This document shows, in pieces, positions 54,328 to 62,885 of a stretch of DNA of 64,000 nucleotides. Source of the DNA: Clostridium vincentii. GTDB taxonomy: Bacteria > Bacillota > Clostridia > Clostridiales > Clostridiaceae. Below the pieces are notes generated by a model. It did not search any database. It was not told where the DNA came from and saw only the letters and a list, made by a program, of their open reading frames with translations. Location: positions 1 to 64,000 of the forward strand of contig NZ_PVXQ01000018.1 of NCBI RefSeq assembly GCF_002995745.1, given 5' to 3'. Position 1 is the first letter of the stretch. Every line of letters begins with the position of its first letter. Made by a program: the position numbers and the translations under genes.

Positions 54328-56349
54328 ATGAAAAGAAATTTAAAAATAGGTATAGGTGTAAGCGTTTTATGTGTCGTAGGGATAGTAGCGGGAGCAATAT
54401 TTTTTGTCTCTAAAAATGCAGATAAGCCTAAAGAGGTATTAAAAGAATACATAGGTTTGTTAAATGATAAGGAATATTCAGCTATGTATGAAATGCTAAG
54501 TGTAGAGAGCAAAGAAAACATATCTGAGGAAGATTTCTTATCAAGAAATAAAAATATCTATGAAGGCATAGAAGCTAATGATATAAATGTAGAAATTGGA
54601 GAATTATCAAAGACTGCAGGTGTTTCTACAGTGCCATATGATACTACTATGAATACAGTAGATGGAGAATTAACTTTTTCAAACACTATGGAGATTAAGA
54701 AGGATGATGGAGAGTATAGTCTTATATGGAGCTCGAAAGATATTTTTCCGGAACTTGAAGATGATTACAAGGTTAATGTAACCACAGTGAAATCTAAAAG
54801 AGGTGATATTCTAGATAGAAATGGAGCTCTTTTAGCTACAGATAGTACTGCAGCTAACGTTGGAATTGTTCCTGGAAAGCTAACTAATAAAGAAGCAGAT
54901 GTAATAAAAATTGCTAGTATATTAGAAATTACTGTTGAGGACATTAACAGTAAATTAAATGCTTCCTATGTACAAGACGATATGTTTGTACCATTAAAGG
55001 TCATTGGAAAAGATGATGCTAGAAAAGCAAGTCTACTTACAATACCTGGTATTATGATAAGCGATAAAGCTGCAAGGGTATATCCTCTAGGAGTACAAGC
55101 TGCTCATTTAACTGGATATGTTCAAAGCATAAGTGCTGAGGAATTAGAAGAAAAAAAGGATAATGAATACACTGAAGCTTCAGTAATCGGAAAGGCTGGT
55201 TCAGAAAGCCTGTATGAAGATAACTTAAGGGGAATAGATGGTGGAGAAATATATATAACAAATCAAAATGGAAGTAAAATATCTACCCTGAAAACTAAGG
55301 AAGTAAAAAACGGAGAGAATGTTAAGTTAACTATTGATATTAATATGCAAAGTACATTATATGCACAGTTTGCTAGCGATAAAGGGGCATCTGTTGCAAT
55401 GAATCCTACTACTGGAGAGGTTTTAGCTTTAGTTAGTACTCCGTCGTATGATCCTAATGATTTTGTAATGGGAATGTCCACTGAAAAATGGAATAGTTTA
55501 AATGATGATGTAAATAAACCTTTATACAGTAGATTTAAAGCTACTGCAGCACCTGGTTCAGCATTTAAACCAATAACTGCAGCTATAGGACTTAATACTA
55601 ATTTATTAGATCCAAGTGCAAATAAAAGTATAAGTGGACTTAGCTGGCAAAAGGATAGTAGCTGGGGAAGTTATTCAGTTACAAGGGTAAGTGAATATGC
55701 AGGAGGTTCAAATTTAGAGAATGCCATGGTTTATTCTGATAATATATATTTTGCACAGGCTGCTTTAGATATTGGAAAGGATAAGTTCAAAGCAGGACTT
55801 GAGAGTTTTGGATTCAGTGAGAGCCTGGACTTTGATTTTGGTTTAACAAAATCACAAATTTCATCTAGTGAAGAAATTAAAACTGATGTGCAATTAGCTG
55901 ATAGTGGATATGGACAAGGCGAGATATTAGTTAATCCAGTTCATTTGGCATCAATGTATACTATGTTTGTAAATGAAGGAAGTATGGTTAACCCATATTT
56001 GATTTATAAAGATACGCCTGCACCTACAATATGGAAAGCAAATGTAGTTTCGAAAGAGGTTGCAAGTACAGTTCTTGCAGACATTACTCAAGTGGTTGAA
56101 AATCCTAATGGAACAGGTCATGAAGTTCAAACTGCAGGTCTTACAATAGCAGCTAAAACAGGGACAGCAGAAATTAAAGCTTCCCAAGATGATAGTACTG
56201 GTACTGAGATAGGATGGTTTGCAGCTATGACAACAAATAGAGGTAATAATAATTTGTTAGTTATAGGAATGGCTGAGGATGTTAAGGATAAGGGCGGAAG
56301 TCATTATGTTATTCCAAAGGTTAAGAAGGCATTTGAAACATTAAAGTAA
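54328..56349 (+). CDS. Penicillin-binding protein, MecA/PBP3-like transpeptidase
   Basis: A 673-aa class B PBP. N-terminal anchor helix (8-27), an NTF2-like MecA-N domain (about 33-150), a dimerisation domain starting 'KRGDILDRNGALLA', and the transpeptidase domain with SAFK (411-414, nucleophile Ser411), SDN (470-472) and KTG (610-612). The NTF2-like domain groups it with staphylococcal PBP2a and B. subtilis PbpC. It cross-links peptidoglycan. Such architecture is often linked with low beta-lactam affinity, which cannot be judged here. Single gene. Confidence 0.9.
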   Translation: MKRNLKIGIGVSVLCVVGIVAGAIFFVSKNADKPKEVLKEYIGLLNDKEYSAMYEMLSVESKENISEEDFLSRNKNIYEGIEANDINVEIGELSKTAGVSTVPYDTTMNTVDGELTFSNTMEIKKDDGEYSLIWSSKDIFPELEDDYKVNVTTVKSKRGDILDRNGALLATDSTAANVGIVPGKLTNKEADVIKIASILEITVEDINSKLNASYVQDDMFVPLKVIGKDDARKASLLTIPGIMISDKAARVYPLGVQAAHLTGYVQSISAEELEEKKDNEYTEASVIGKAGSESLYEDNLRGIDGGEIYITNQNGSKISTLKTKEVKNGENVKLTIDINMQSTLYAQFASDKGASVAMNPTTGEVLALVSTPSYDPNDFVMGMSTEKWNSLNDDVNKPLYSRFKATAAPGSAFKPITAAIGLNTNLLDPSANKSISGLSWQKDSSWGSYSVTRVSEYAGGSNLENAMVYSDNIYFAQAALDIGKDKFKAGLESFGFSESLDFDFGLTKSQISSSEEIKTDVQLADSGYGQGEILVNPVHLASMYTMFVNEGSMVNPYLIYKDTPAPTIWKANVVSKEVASTVLADITQVVENPNGTGHEVQTAGLTIAAKTGTAEIKASQDDSTGTEIGWFAAMTTNRGNNNLLVIGMAEDVKDKGGSHYVIPKVKKAFETLK

Positions 56350-56374
56350 TAAAACATAATTTAGAATGATAACT

Positions 56375-56408
56375 AAAAAACCACGATAATTTCATCGTGG
56401 TTTTTTTA
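56375..56408 (+). terminator. Rho-independent terminator of the PBP gene
   Basis: AACCACGAT and ATCGTGGTT form the core stem, extended by A/T pairs, then a T-run. Confidence 0.9.
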
Positions 56409-56478
56409 TATTATTGATAATTGAAAAATATAATGAAAAATACTAGGATATAATATATACAAGAGGAGGCGAAGTTAT

Positions 56479-57822
56479 TTGAAGAATTTTTTAACAAAGC
56501 AAGATTTGAAAAAGCTATTAATAGATAGTAACATAACTAAGCTTACACAAGATTTAGAAGATATACATCCAGCTGATATACTGGAGGTTTTAAGAGATAG
56601 AGATTTTGATAAATTAAAGGTAATGAAGAAATTACCAATATGGTTTATAGCTAATGTCTTTGAGGAGATGGAGGACGAGGAGAAGGAAGATTTCTTGAAC
56701 TTATTCTCAGAAGCTGAACAATATAAAATTGTTAATGAAATGACTTCAGATGAAATAGCAGATTTACTTTCTAATTTTAGACCAGAGAAGATAATAAAAT
56801 TTTTGCGAAACATAGAAGAAGGTGCAGCTAAAGCTGTTAAAGAACTTTTAACCTATAAAGACGATACTGCAGGGGGACTTATGGCCTCGGAATTTGTAGC
56901 TATTAAAGAGACAATGAATGTAAAGGAGACTTTAAAATATCTTCAGATAGCAGTAGCTGATGTAGAAACGGCCTATTATCTTTACGTATTAGATAAAAAG
57001 AATATTCTAAGGGGAATAATATCTCTTAGAGAATTAGTTATATCAACATTTGATACAAAAATAAAGGATATAATGCATGAAAAGGTTAAAAGCATTCCTG
57101 TAGAAATGGATCAAGAAGATGTTGCAATCATATTTGAAAAGTATGGGTTTCAAGCAATGCCTGTTACAAATGAAAGGGATGTAATGCTTGGGATAATTAC
57201 TGTAGATGATATTATTGAGGTAGTACGAGAGGAAGCAACAGAGGATATCTTACGTCTTGGTGGAGTTAACGAAGGCGAAATAATTGATGGAGCAGCCTTT
57301 TCTTCAGTAAAAAGCAGATTACCTTGGCTTTATGTAAATTTATTTACAGCAATACTTGCTGGAGCTACAGTAGGACTTTTTAGTGATACAATTGATAAAG
57401 TAGTTATACTTGCAGCCTTCAATCCTATAATTGCTGGAATGGGAGGAAATGCAGGAACTCAGAGTTTAACACTAATTGTAAGAGGTATAGCCTTAGGAGA
57501 ATTTACAAAAGAAAACGCAAAAAAGGTATTTAAAAAAGAACTATTAGTGGGATTAATTAATGGATTAGCAGTAGGTATAGCAATAGCTGCAATTGGAATT
57601 CTATGGACTGGCAAGCCTATATTTGGAGTAGTAGTAGGAGTTTCTATGCTTGCAAATATGTGCATAGCTACCATTGTCGGGTATGTAGTTCCGGTTATAT
57701 TAAAGAAACTAAAGGTAGATCCTGCACTAGCTTCAGCTGTGTTTGTAACAACCTTTACTGATGTATGTGGTTTCTTTTTCTTTCTTGGATTAGCTACTTT
57801 GTTATTAAAGTACTTAGTATAA
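56479..57822 (+). CDS. mgtE: Magnesium transporter MgtE
   Basis: A 447-aa Mg2+ channel: acidic N-domain (about 1-130, 'DIHPADILEVLRDRDFDKL'), two CBS domains (about 135-255, 'VDVEQEDVA'-like 'VPVEMDQEDVAIIFEKY' and 'VTVDDIIEVVREEATED'), a plug helix, and five membrane helices with the pore motif 'NPIIAGMGGNAGTQSLTLIVRGIALGE'. TTG start preceded by GAGGAGG. There is no M-box riboswitch in the 70-bp leader. Confidence 0.94.
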   Translation: MKNFLTKQDLKKLLIDSNITKLTQDLEDIHPADILEVLRDRDFDKLKVMKKLPIWFIANVFEEMEDEEKEDFLNLFSEAEQYKIVNEMTSDEIADLLSNFRPEKIIKFLRNIEEGAAKAVKELLTYKDDTAGGLMASEFVAIKETMNVKETLKYLQIAVADVETAYYLYVLDKKNILRGIISLRELVISTFDTKIKDIMHEKVKSIPVEMDQEDVAIIFEKYGFQAMPVTNERDVMLGIITVDDIIEVVREEATEDILRLGGVNEGEIIDGAAFSSVKSRLPWLYVNLFTAILAGATVGLFSDTIDKVVILAAFNPIIAGMGGNAGTQSLTLIVRGIALGEFTKENAKKVFKKELLVGLINGLAVGIAIAAIGILWTGKPIFGVVVGVSMLANMCIATIVGYVVPVILKKLKVDPALASAVFVTTFTDVCGFFFFLGLATLLLKYLV

Positions 57823-57864
57823 TATTTAATATTAAAGCATTGATATAAGAATATTATACATAAA

Positions 57865-57894
57865 AAAAATAGAGTTAATATTAACTCTATTTAT
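57865..57894. terminator. Bidirectional terminator between mgtE and the coiled-coil gene
   Basis: AATAGAGTTAATATTAACTC followed by TATT is a near-perfect palindrome between converging genes, with A-run upstream and T-containing tail downstream. Confidence 0.65.
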
Positions 57895-57902
57895 AAATCT
57901 AA

Positions 57903-58418
57903 TTATTTTACAATCTGTAAATGACTTTGTATTGTAAACACATCTACTTCAGTTTCTTGGACTTTATGTTTTATAAATTTAATATCATTTGAGACAATAG
58001 TTAACTTGTCAGCAAGTAATGTTCTAAATTCAGTTAAGCCAATAGTTTGATCATAAACAGAGTCCATTGATTTATTTAATTTATCAATCTTAAAAGTTAC
58101 TCCGTTAAGTTCAACATTAACATCATCAAGTCTAATAGTAACATCATCGAATTTGGAATTAATCTCATCAAATTTTGAGTTAACCTCATCAAAGTTAGAG
58201 GCAACCTCATCAAATCTGGAGTCAATAGCATCAAAATTGATATTAACATCGTCAAATCTGGAATCAATAACATCAAACTTGATATTAACATCATCAAATC
58301 TGGAATCAATAGCATCAAATTTAGAATTAACATCCCCTCTAAAGCTACTTAATTCGTTTTGCATAGTAGTTTGATTTTTAAGAATCTGAGCTAATATGTT
58401 TTCTATTTTATCATCCAT
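57903..58418 (-). CDS. Heptad-repeat coiled-coil protein
   Basis: A 171-aa soluble acidic protein. After an N-terminal helix ('IENILAQILKNQTTMQNEL') it has about twelve consecutive heptads (residues 30-113) of the type V/I-N/D-S-x-F-D-x, such as 'IDSRFDDVNIKFD'. The repeated aliphatic and Phe positions predict a long coiled coil. The C-terminus ('LADKLTIVSNDIKFIKHKVQETEVDVFTIQ') is also helical. Similar short repeat proteins are common in Clostridium, without known function. It overlaps nothing and ends at a bidirectional terminator. Confidence 0.75.
   Translation of the reverse strand: MDDKIENILAQILKNQTTMQNELSSFRGDVNSKFDAIDSRFDDVNIKFDVIDSRFDDVNINFDAIDSRFDEVASNFDEVNSKFDEINSKFDDVTIRLDDVNVELNGVTFKIDKLNKSMDSVYDQTIGLTEFRTLLADKLTIVSNDIKFIKHKVQETEVDVFTIQSHLQIVK
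58206..58331 (-). repeat. Three tandem 42-bp units encoding paired heptads
   Basis: Within the coiled-coil gene the pattern VNxxFDx-IDSRFDD/E occurs three times in a row (residues 30-43, 44-57 and 58-71), and the DNA units are close to identical. The flanking heptads are more diverged. Such near-identical units can expand or contract by slippage or recombination. Confidence 0.8.
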
Positions 58419-58483
58419 TAAGTTTTCAACTCCTTAAATTTTATTCAAGAGCCTATAATTTAGTTTAATATAATTATACTTCA

Positions 58484-58513
58484 AAAGAACTTAATTTAAA
58501 AGCAAATTAAGTT
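58484..58513 (-). terminator. Terminator of the ablB-like gene
   Basis: On the minus strand AACTTAATTT pairs with AAATTAAGTT around GCTTTT, followed by CTTTTG. Confidence 0.6.
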
Positions 58514-58516
58514 AGC

Positions 58517-59242
58517 TTAAAGTAACTTATACCATATATTCATATTTTCGAACTGACCACAAATATGACAATGAGTTGTTAATCTACCTCCATAGACATA
58601 ATCATGTTTGGCAAATACAATATTCATACCTGTTGAAATAGCTCTAGCTGTACTAAAGAGTACTTTATATTTCATTTGTCTTAAATCTTTTTCAAGTTCA
58701 AAAATCAAACGCCCAATAAGACCATTCCCAATATGTAACGTGCTCGTTGCGCAATCTGTAATTTCTGCATTCAAATTAATTGGGTTCATATCAGCTGAAG
58801 CAGCACTTACTATCTTGTTTTCATAAAGGGCTACTTTAAAATATACATTATGATCCATGGCAAACTTAATATAATCTGAGTTATTTAAAGGGGAGGGATA
58901 AGTTTCAAATACTCCATCATACAGTTTTGCTAACTCATCAGCATCTGCTTTTTTTACATCACGAATAGTAAATTGTTCATAGGTTGGATGGATATACTCT
59001 TCACTAATATACTCTCTTGATCTAATGAGGACTTCCTCTTCCTCAGGCAAGTGCATGCTCATTTTTCGCTTGGATGTGAGGAATTTGGATAAAAAATAGG
59101 CTGGCTGTCCATTAAGAAATTGATCAAGTTTAGCTTCAATTATAAAACCATGATCTTTATACATATCTATATCTTCCTTAGGTATTATAGAGAATATCTT
59201 TCCAATGGTTGCTTTGCTTTTATAAACTGTAAGCTGGTTCAT
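58517..59242 (-). CDS. ablB: Beta-lysine N6-acetyltransferase AblB, N-terminally truncated
   Basis: A 241-aa GNAT-fold protein. 'FTIRDVKKADADELAKLYDGVFETYPSPL' and the end 'THCHICGQFENMNIWYKLL' match AblB, which acetylates beta-lysine to the osmolyte N-epsilon-acetyl-beta-lysine. AblB is normally about 270-290 aa and encoded beside ablA (lysine 2,3-aminomutase); neither holds here. The ATG at 59242 has AGGAG 5 bp upstream, but the reading frame continues upstream with AblB-like residues to a TAA at 59332-59330. The product may therefore be truncated or the gene inactive. Confidence 0.75.
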   Translation of the reverse strand: MNQLTVYKSKATIGKIFSIIPKEDIDMYKDHGFIIEAKLDQFLNGQPAYFLSKFLTSKRKMSMHLPEEEEVLIRSREYISEEYIHPTYEQFTIRDVKKADADELAKLYDGVFETYPSPLNNSDYIKFAMDHNVYFKVALYENKIVSAASADMNPINLNAEITDCATSTLHIGNGLIGRLIFELEKDLRQMKYKVLFSTARAISTGMNIVFAKHDYVYGGRLTTHCHICGQFENMNIWYKLL

Positions 59243-59365
59243 TAAATCTCCTAAATCTCCTTTAAAACTTAGGATTTTAATCCTTTGATTAAATGCATCA
59301 AATATAATTCTAGCACTTCCATTTTTTATTTATATTTCTTCTACTTGAGGTAAATCTAAAAACAT
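59243..59365 (-). pseudogene. Upstream remnant of the ablB N-terminus, interrupted by a stop codon
   Basis: In frame with ablB. ATG at 59365 (AAAGGAAG upstream) opens 'MFLDLPQVEEI', then TAA (59332-59330), then 'IKNGSARIIFDAFNQRIKIL' and 'SFKGDLGDL' leading straight into the ablB ATG. The 'FNQRIKI' stretch looks like the conserved AblB N-terminus. A candidate promoter (TTGCTA-16-TATTAT, 59441-59414, minus strand) lies 50 bp upstream of the ancestral start. Confidence 0.5.
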
Positions 59366-59593
59366 ATAGACACTTCCTTTATTTTTATTATCTTGATCTT
59401 GTAAAATACTCCCATAATATAAAAGGCGAATTGGATAGCAATAAAATATACCCATTTCATATGGTTATATTTTACCTATCTTTAGCAAGTCCTATACTAT
59501 CGAAAAAAATGAGTGAGAAATATAAATTGTTGACAAAGTGGTTCTATAACAGAAAAATATAGGAGCATTATATTTAAATAAGTAACAAATAAA

Positions 59594-59707
59594 AACTCTA
59601 ATTCATATTAATAAAGTACAAGCTATATTATGGGGATTCTAAGGTGAAGTCTAACTTGTAACTAGAGTTAATTTTAATATGTGACGCCTTTTTTGAGGGC
59701 GTTTTAA
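59594..59707 (+). ncRNA. Candidate structured leader with terminator upstream of the CDP-sugar cluster
   Basis: AACTCTA (59594-59600) pairs with TAGAGTT (59663-59669). Inside it TACAAG (59617-59622) pairs with CTTGTA (59655-59660), giving two stacked helices closing a 32-nt internal region (GGGGATTCTAAGGTGAAGTC core). Fourteen nt later ACGCC/GGCGT with a T-rich loop and TTTTAA tail makes a terminator (59684-59707). rfbF begins 54 nt further. No known riboswitch class was recognised. The rest of 59366-59593 shows only a TTGACA at 59530 and no gene. Confidence 0.45.
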
Positions 59708-59760
59708 TTAACAAAGGATTTATGGAATACGATAATATGAAAAAATAAGGAGCGATAAAT

Positions 59761-60501
59761 GTGAAGGTAGTTATATTATGTGGAGGGAAAGGAACCCGAT
59801 TGGGATCAGCTAATGAAATTATGCCGAAAACATTAGCTCTAGTTTCCGGGAGACCAATTATATGGCATATTATGAATATGTATTCAAGCTATGGATTTAA
59901 TGAATTTATTCTCCCCTTAGGATTTGGTGGAGATAAGATAAAAGAATATTTTTGGAATTATGAGTGGAAAAACTGTGATTTTACAAAACAATTAGGTAGT
60001 GAAGATGTTACTTTTCTTAGTAAACCTAATAATTGGAAGGTAACTCTTATTGATACAGGAATTGAAACAATGACAGGTGGAAGAATTAAAAAAATTGAAA
60101 AGTTCATTGATGAAGATACTTTCATGTTGACCTATGGTGATGGGTTATCTGACATTAATATAGGTGATCTAGTGAAGTTTCACAAGGAAAAAGGCAAAGT
60201 TGTAACAGTTACGGGAGTAGAAAGAAAAAGTCAATATGGAATTTTAACAGAAAAAGATGGTCTAGTGACGTCCTTTGAGGAAAAATCAAAATTGGATGGT
60301 ATAATAAATGGCGGTTTTTTTGTAATGAATAAAAAAATTTTTAATTATATAGATAATGATGATGAATGTATTTTTGAACAGGATCCATTAAGAAACCTTG
60401 TAAAAAGTGGAGAACTGGCAGTTTATAATTTCAGAGGTTATTGGACAGCAATTGATACTAATAAAGACTTGATTCATGCAAATGAAACGTGGAAGGGGTA
60501 A
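59761..60501 (+). CDS. rfbF: Glucose-1-phosphate cytidylyltransferase
   Basis: A 246-aa nucleotidyltransferase making CDP-glucose from CTP and glucose-1-phosphate. N-terminal 'VVILCGGKGTRLGSANEIMPKTL' is the sugar-nucleotidyltransferase motif; 'IDTGIETMTGGRIKKI' and 'TYGDGLSDINI' are typical of RfbF. The following CDP-glucose 4,6-dehydratase (63865) confirms the CDP-hexose branch. GTG start with GGAGCG about 7 bp upstream. It opens the right-hand polysaccharide cluster. Confidence 0.92.
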   Translation: MKVVILCGGKGTRLGSANEIMPKTLALVSGRPIIWHIMNMYSSYGFNEFILPLGFGGDKIKEYFWNYEWKNCDFTKQLGSEDVTFLSKPNNWKVTLIDTGIETMTGGRIKKIEKFIDEDTFMLTYGDGLSDINIGDLVKFHKEKGKVVTVTGVERKSQYGILTEKDGLVTSFEEKSKLDGIINGGFFVMNKKIFNYIDNDDECIFEQDPLRNLVKSGELAVYNFRGYWTAIDTNKDLIHANETWKG

Positions 60502-60508
60502 TAGAAAT

Positions 60509-62848
60509 ATGGATAGATTTAAATATTTCTTTTCTCAATACCTTACAAAGGATCTAATGGAGTCTAATGGAGAAGAAACTGAAGTATCCAATATTATAGA
60601 TGATCTACTACAATATGATGATGAGGGATATGAAATCCCTGATTTTATAAAGAATATACTACAGTTTGATGAAGGTGAAGAGGATGAAAATGAACAAAAA
60701 AATGAAGAGTATTATAATGCAAATGATGAGTTGCAGCCTTATGAAGAGGTGGAAGAACAGAAAGAGGAAGATCCAGTTATTATAGAGGGTCAACTACAGT
60801 TTGATGAAGACGAAATTGAAGAGTCTGATAGTATAAAGGATCAACCGCAAGCTTATGAAGAAGAAGAACAGAAAGAGGAAGAACCTGTTATTATAGAGGA
60901 TCAACTACAGGTTAATGAAGAAGAAATTGAAAATTTCAATGTTATGGAAGATACAAAAAGATGCTGTTTCTGTACAATAGTGAGTAATGAGTATCTAATA
61001 AAGGTCGTAGCTTTTTATTATTCACTTGAGAGAACTAGCAAAAACTTTCATTTATGGATTTGCTGTATTGATGATAAAGTTTACTCATCTCTTTCAAGAC
61101 TTAATCTTAAACATGCATCTATTATTCACGTAAGTGCTGTAGAAGATAAGAAACTACTGGCTGTAAAAAATATGAGAAAGATAAATGAGTATTGCTGGAC
61201 ACTAAAAGCAGCAGTTTCAAGCTATGTTCTTATGAAGTGCAATGCAGAATCAGTAATATATTGTGACAGTGATATGTTTTTCTTTTCAGATCCACAGGTT
61301 GTCTTTGATGAGTGGGGTGAAGCTTCCATATTTTTATGTCCTCAAAGGGATCTTGAATGGGTTCACAAGATGTATGGAAAATTTCAAGCGGGATTTATAG
61401 GATTTAAAAAGGATAGAGAAGGAGTAAATTGCCTTAATTGGTGGAATAAAAAATGTATTGAGTGGTGTTATGGGGAACCTGACTCAGAAACAGGACGATG
61501 GGGTGATCAGAAATATCTTGATGAAATTCCTGGATTGTTTTCAAGTGTAAAAATATCAGAAAATTTGGGAGTAGATGCTGCACCTTGGAATACGATATAT
61601 AATAATAATTTCAATATTACCTCAAGAGATAATGAAGTCTTTATTGAAGGAGATAAATTAATATCCTATCACTTTGCATGTCTTTCCATATTTAACGAAG
61701 ATGACTATGACTTATGGACCTTTAATTATTTAACAATTAGATCTGCGATTAAGCACAATATTTATATCTCATATATTGAAAGTATAAGGAATGCCATTAA
61801 TATTATAAAAAGCAGTCTTAATGAAGATACAAAAGCATTATTCAGTAAATCTGATTCTAAAGGAGCTCAGACGTTTTTTAAATATTCAGATTTAACGTTA
61901 AATATGGCTAGATACGACGAGTATTATAATTTTTGTACTATAACCAGCAAGGAATACTTGATTAGATGTATGGCACTTTATATTTCTTTAAAAGATAGAA
62001 TCAACAATTTTAATTTAATGATATGCTGCATGGATGAAACGTCCTTTTCTACATTAAGTAATCTAAAGCTTGAAAATACGACGATTATTAATATCAGCGA
62101 AGTAGAGGATGCGGAATTGCTTAGTGTTAAGAAAGAGAGAAGCATTCAGGAATATTGCTGGTCAACTAAAGCAACTCTAGTTCTCTATATTTTAGAAAAA
62201 TACGGTGTAGATTCTGTTATTTACTGTGATGCAGATATATTCTTTTTTTCTGACCCAGAGCCAATTTTCAAGCTTTGGAAGAATTATGATACATTGATTT
62301 GCAACCAGAGGTATCCTGAATTTGAACATGAATATGGAAGGTTTCAGGCAGGCTTTTTAGGCTTTAGTAACAGGAAAACTAGCCTTGATATTTTAAATTG
62401 GTGGAAGGAAAAATGTATAGATTGGTGTTCAGCTAAACATGATAGTGAAATGGATAGATGGGGAGATCAAAAATATCTGGATCAAGTACCAAATTTATTT
62501 AGCAGCATAAAAATACTAAATGACCTAGGAATAGATGCAGCACCATGGAATCTTATTATTAATAACGATTATAAAGTTTATAAGGAAAATAATACTGTTT
62601 TAATCGATGGCTCTGAACTTATGGTTTATCATTTTGGCAGTATGGAAATATTTGATGAATCTACCTTTGATTTATGGAAGTTAGATCCTTTAATTTTCAG
62701 TAAAGAGATAATTGATAATATTTATATTCCCTATGTGCATGTTTTAAAAAGAGCTATAGAAGTATTAAAGAAATCTGGATGGGTAGACGTTAAAGAATTA
62801 TTTAGTAAAGAAGAAGTTACTAAAGCTAAAAATTTGTATAGATTGTAA
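60509..62848 (+). CDS. Tandem two-domain glycosyltransferase-like protein with acidic repeat N-terminus
   Basis: A 779-aa protein. Residues 30-140 are very acidic and contain six 'LQxxxE'-type motifs (residues 34, 51, 75, 96, 113, 133). Two homologous domains follow (about 152-440 and 474-770), each with 'EYCW', a DxD motif ('YCDSDMFFFSDP', Asp253/Asp255; 'YCDADIFFFSDP', Asp574/Asp576), 'FQAGF', 'RWGDQKYLD', 'DAAPWN' and 'YHF'. This suggests a GT-A-fold, metal-dependent sugar transferase pair using nucleotide sugars, perhaps two consecutive additions. Placed between rfbF and an epimerase. Start at 60509 is supported by AAGGGG. Confidence 0.75.
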   Translation: MDRFKYFFSQYLTKDLMESNGEETEVSNIIDDLLQYDDEGYEIPDFIKNILQFDEGEEDENEQKNEEYYNANDELQPYEEVEEQKEEDPVIIEGQLQFDEDEIEESDSIKDQPQAYEEEEQKEEEPVIIEDQLQVNEEEIENFNVMEDTKRCCFCTIVSNEYLIKVVAFYYSLERTSKNFHLWICCIDDKVYSSLSRLNLKHASIIHVSAVEDKKLLAVKNMRKINEYCWTLKAAVSSYVLMKCNAESVIYCDSDMFFFSDPQVVFDEWGEASIFLCPQRDLEWVHKMYGKFQAGFIGFKKDREGVNCLNWWNKKCIEWCYGEPDSETGRWGDQKYLDEIPGLFSSVKISENLGVDAAPWNTIYNNNFNITSRDNEVFIEGDKLISYHFACLSIFNEDDYDLWTFNYLTIRSAIKHNIYISYIESIRNAINIIKSSLNEDTKALFSKSDSKGAQTFFKYSDLTLNMARYDEYYNFCTITSKEYLIRCMALYISLKDRINNFNLMICCMDETSFSTLSNLKLENTTIINISEVEDAELLSVKKERSIQEYCWSTKATLVLYILEKYGVDSVIYCDADIFFFSDPEPIFKLWKNYDTLICNQRYPEFEHEYGRFQAGFLGFSNRKTSLDILNWWKEKCIDWCSAKHDSEMDRWGDQKYLDQVPNLFSSIKILNDLGIDAAPWNLIINNDYKVYKENNTVLIDGSELMVYHFGSMEIFDESTFDLWKLDPLIFSKEIIDNIYIPYVHVLKRAIEVLKKSGWVDVKELFSKEEVTKAKNLYRL
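60731..60952 (+). repeat. Two direct repeats encoding acidic Glu-rich segments
   Basis: Two units of about 110 bp (residues 75-112 and 113-148 of the glycosyltransferase) share 'EEQKEE', 'PVIIE' and 'QLQ' blocks, and their DNA is close to identical over AACAGAAAGAGGAAGA. Recent duplication of a disordered acidic linker. Confidence 0.7.
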
Positions 62849-62885
62849 GTGTAAATCTAAGCTTCTTAACCTGGAGGTATGGTAT

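Noticed and set aside
58153..58374. Open frames on both strands across the heptad-repeat gene
   Set aside because: Caused by the 42-bp periodicity, which keeps several frames open; only the long minus-strand frame has a start signal and helical design.
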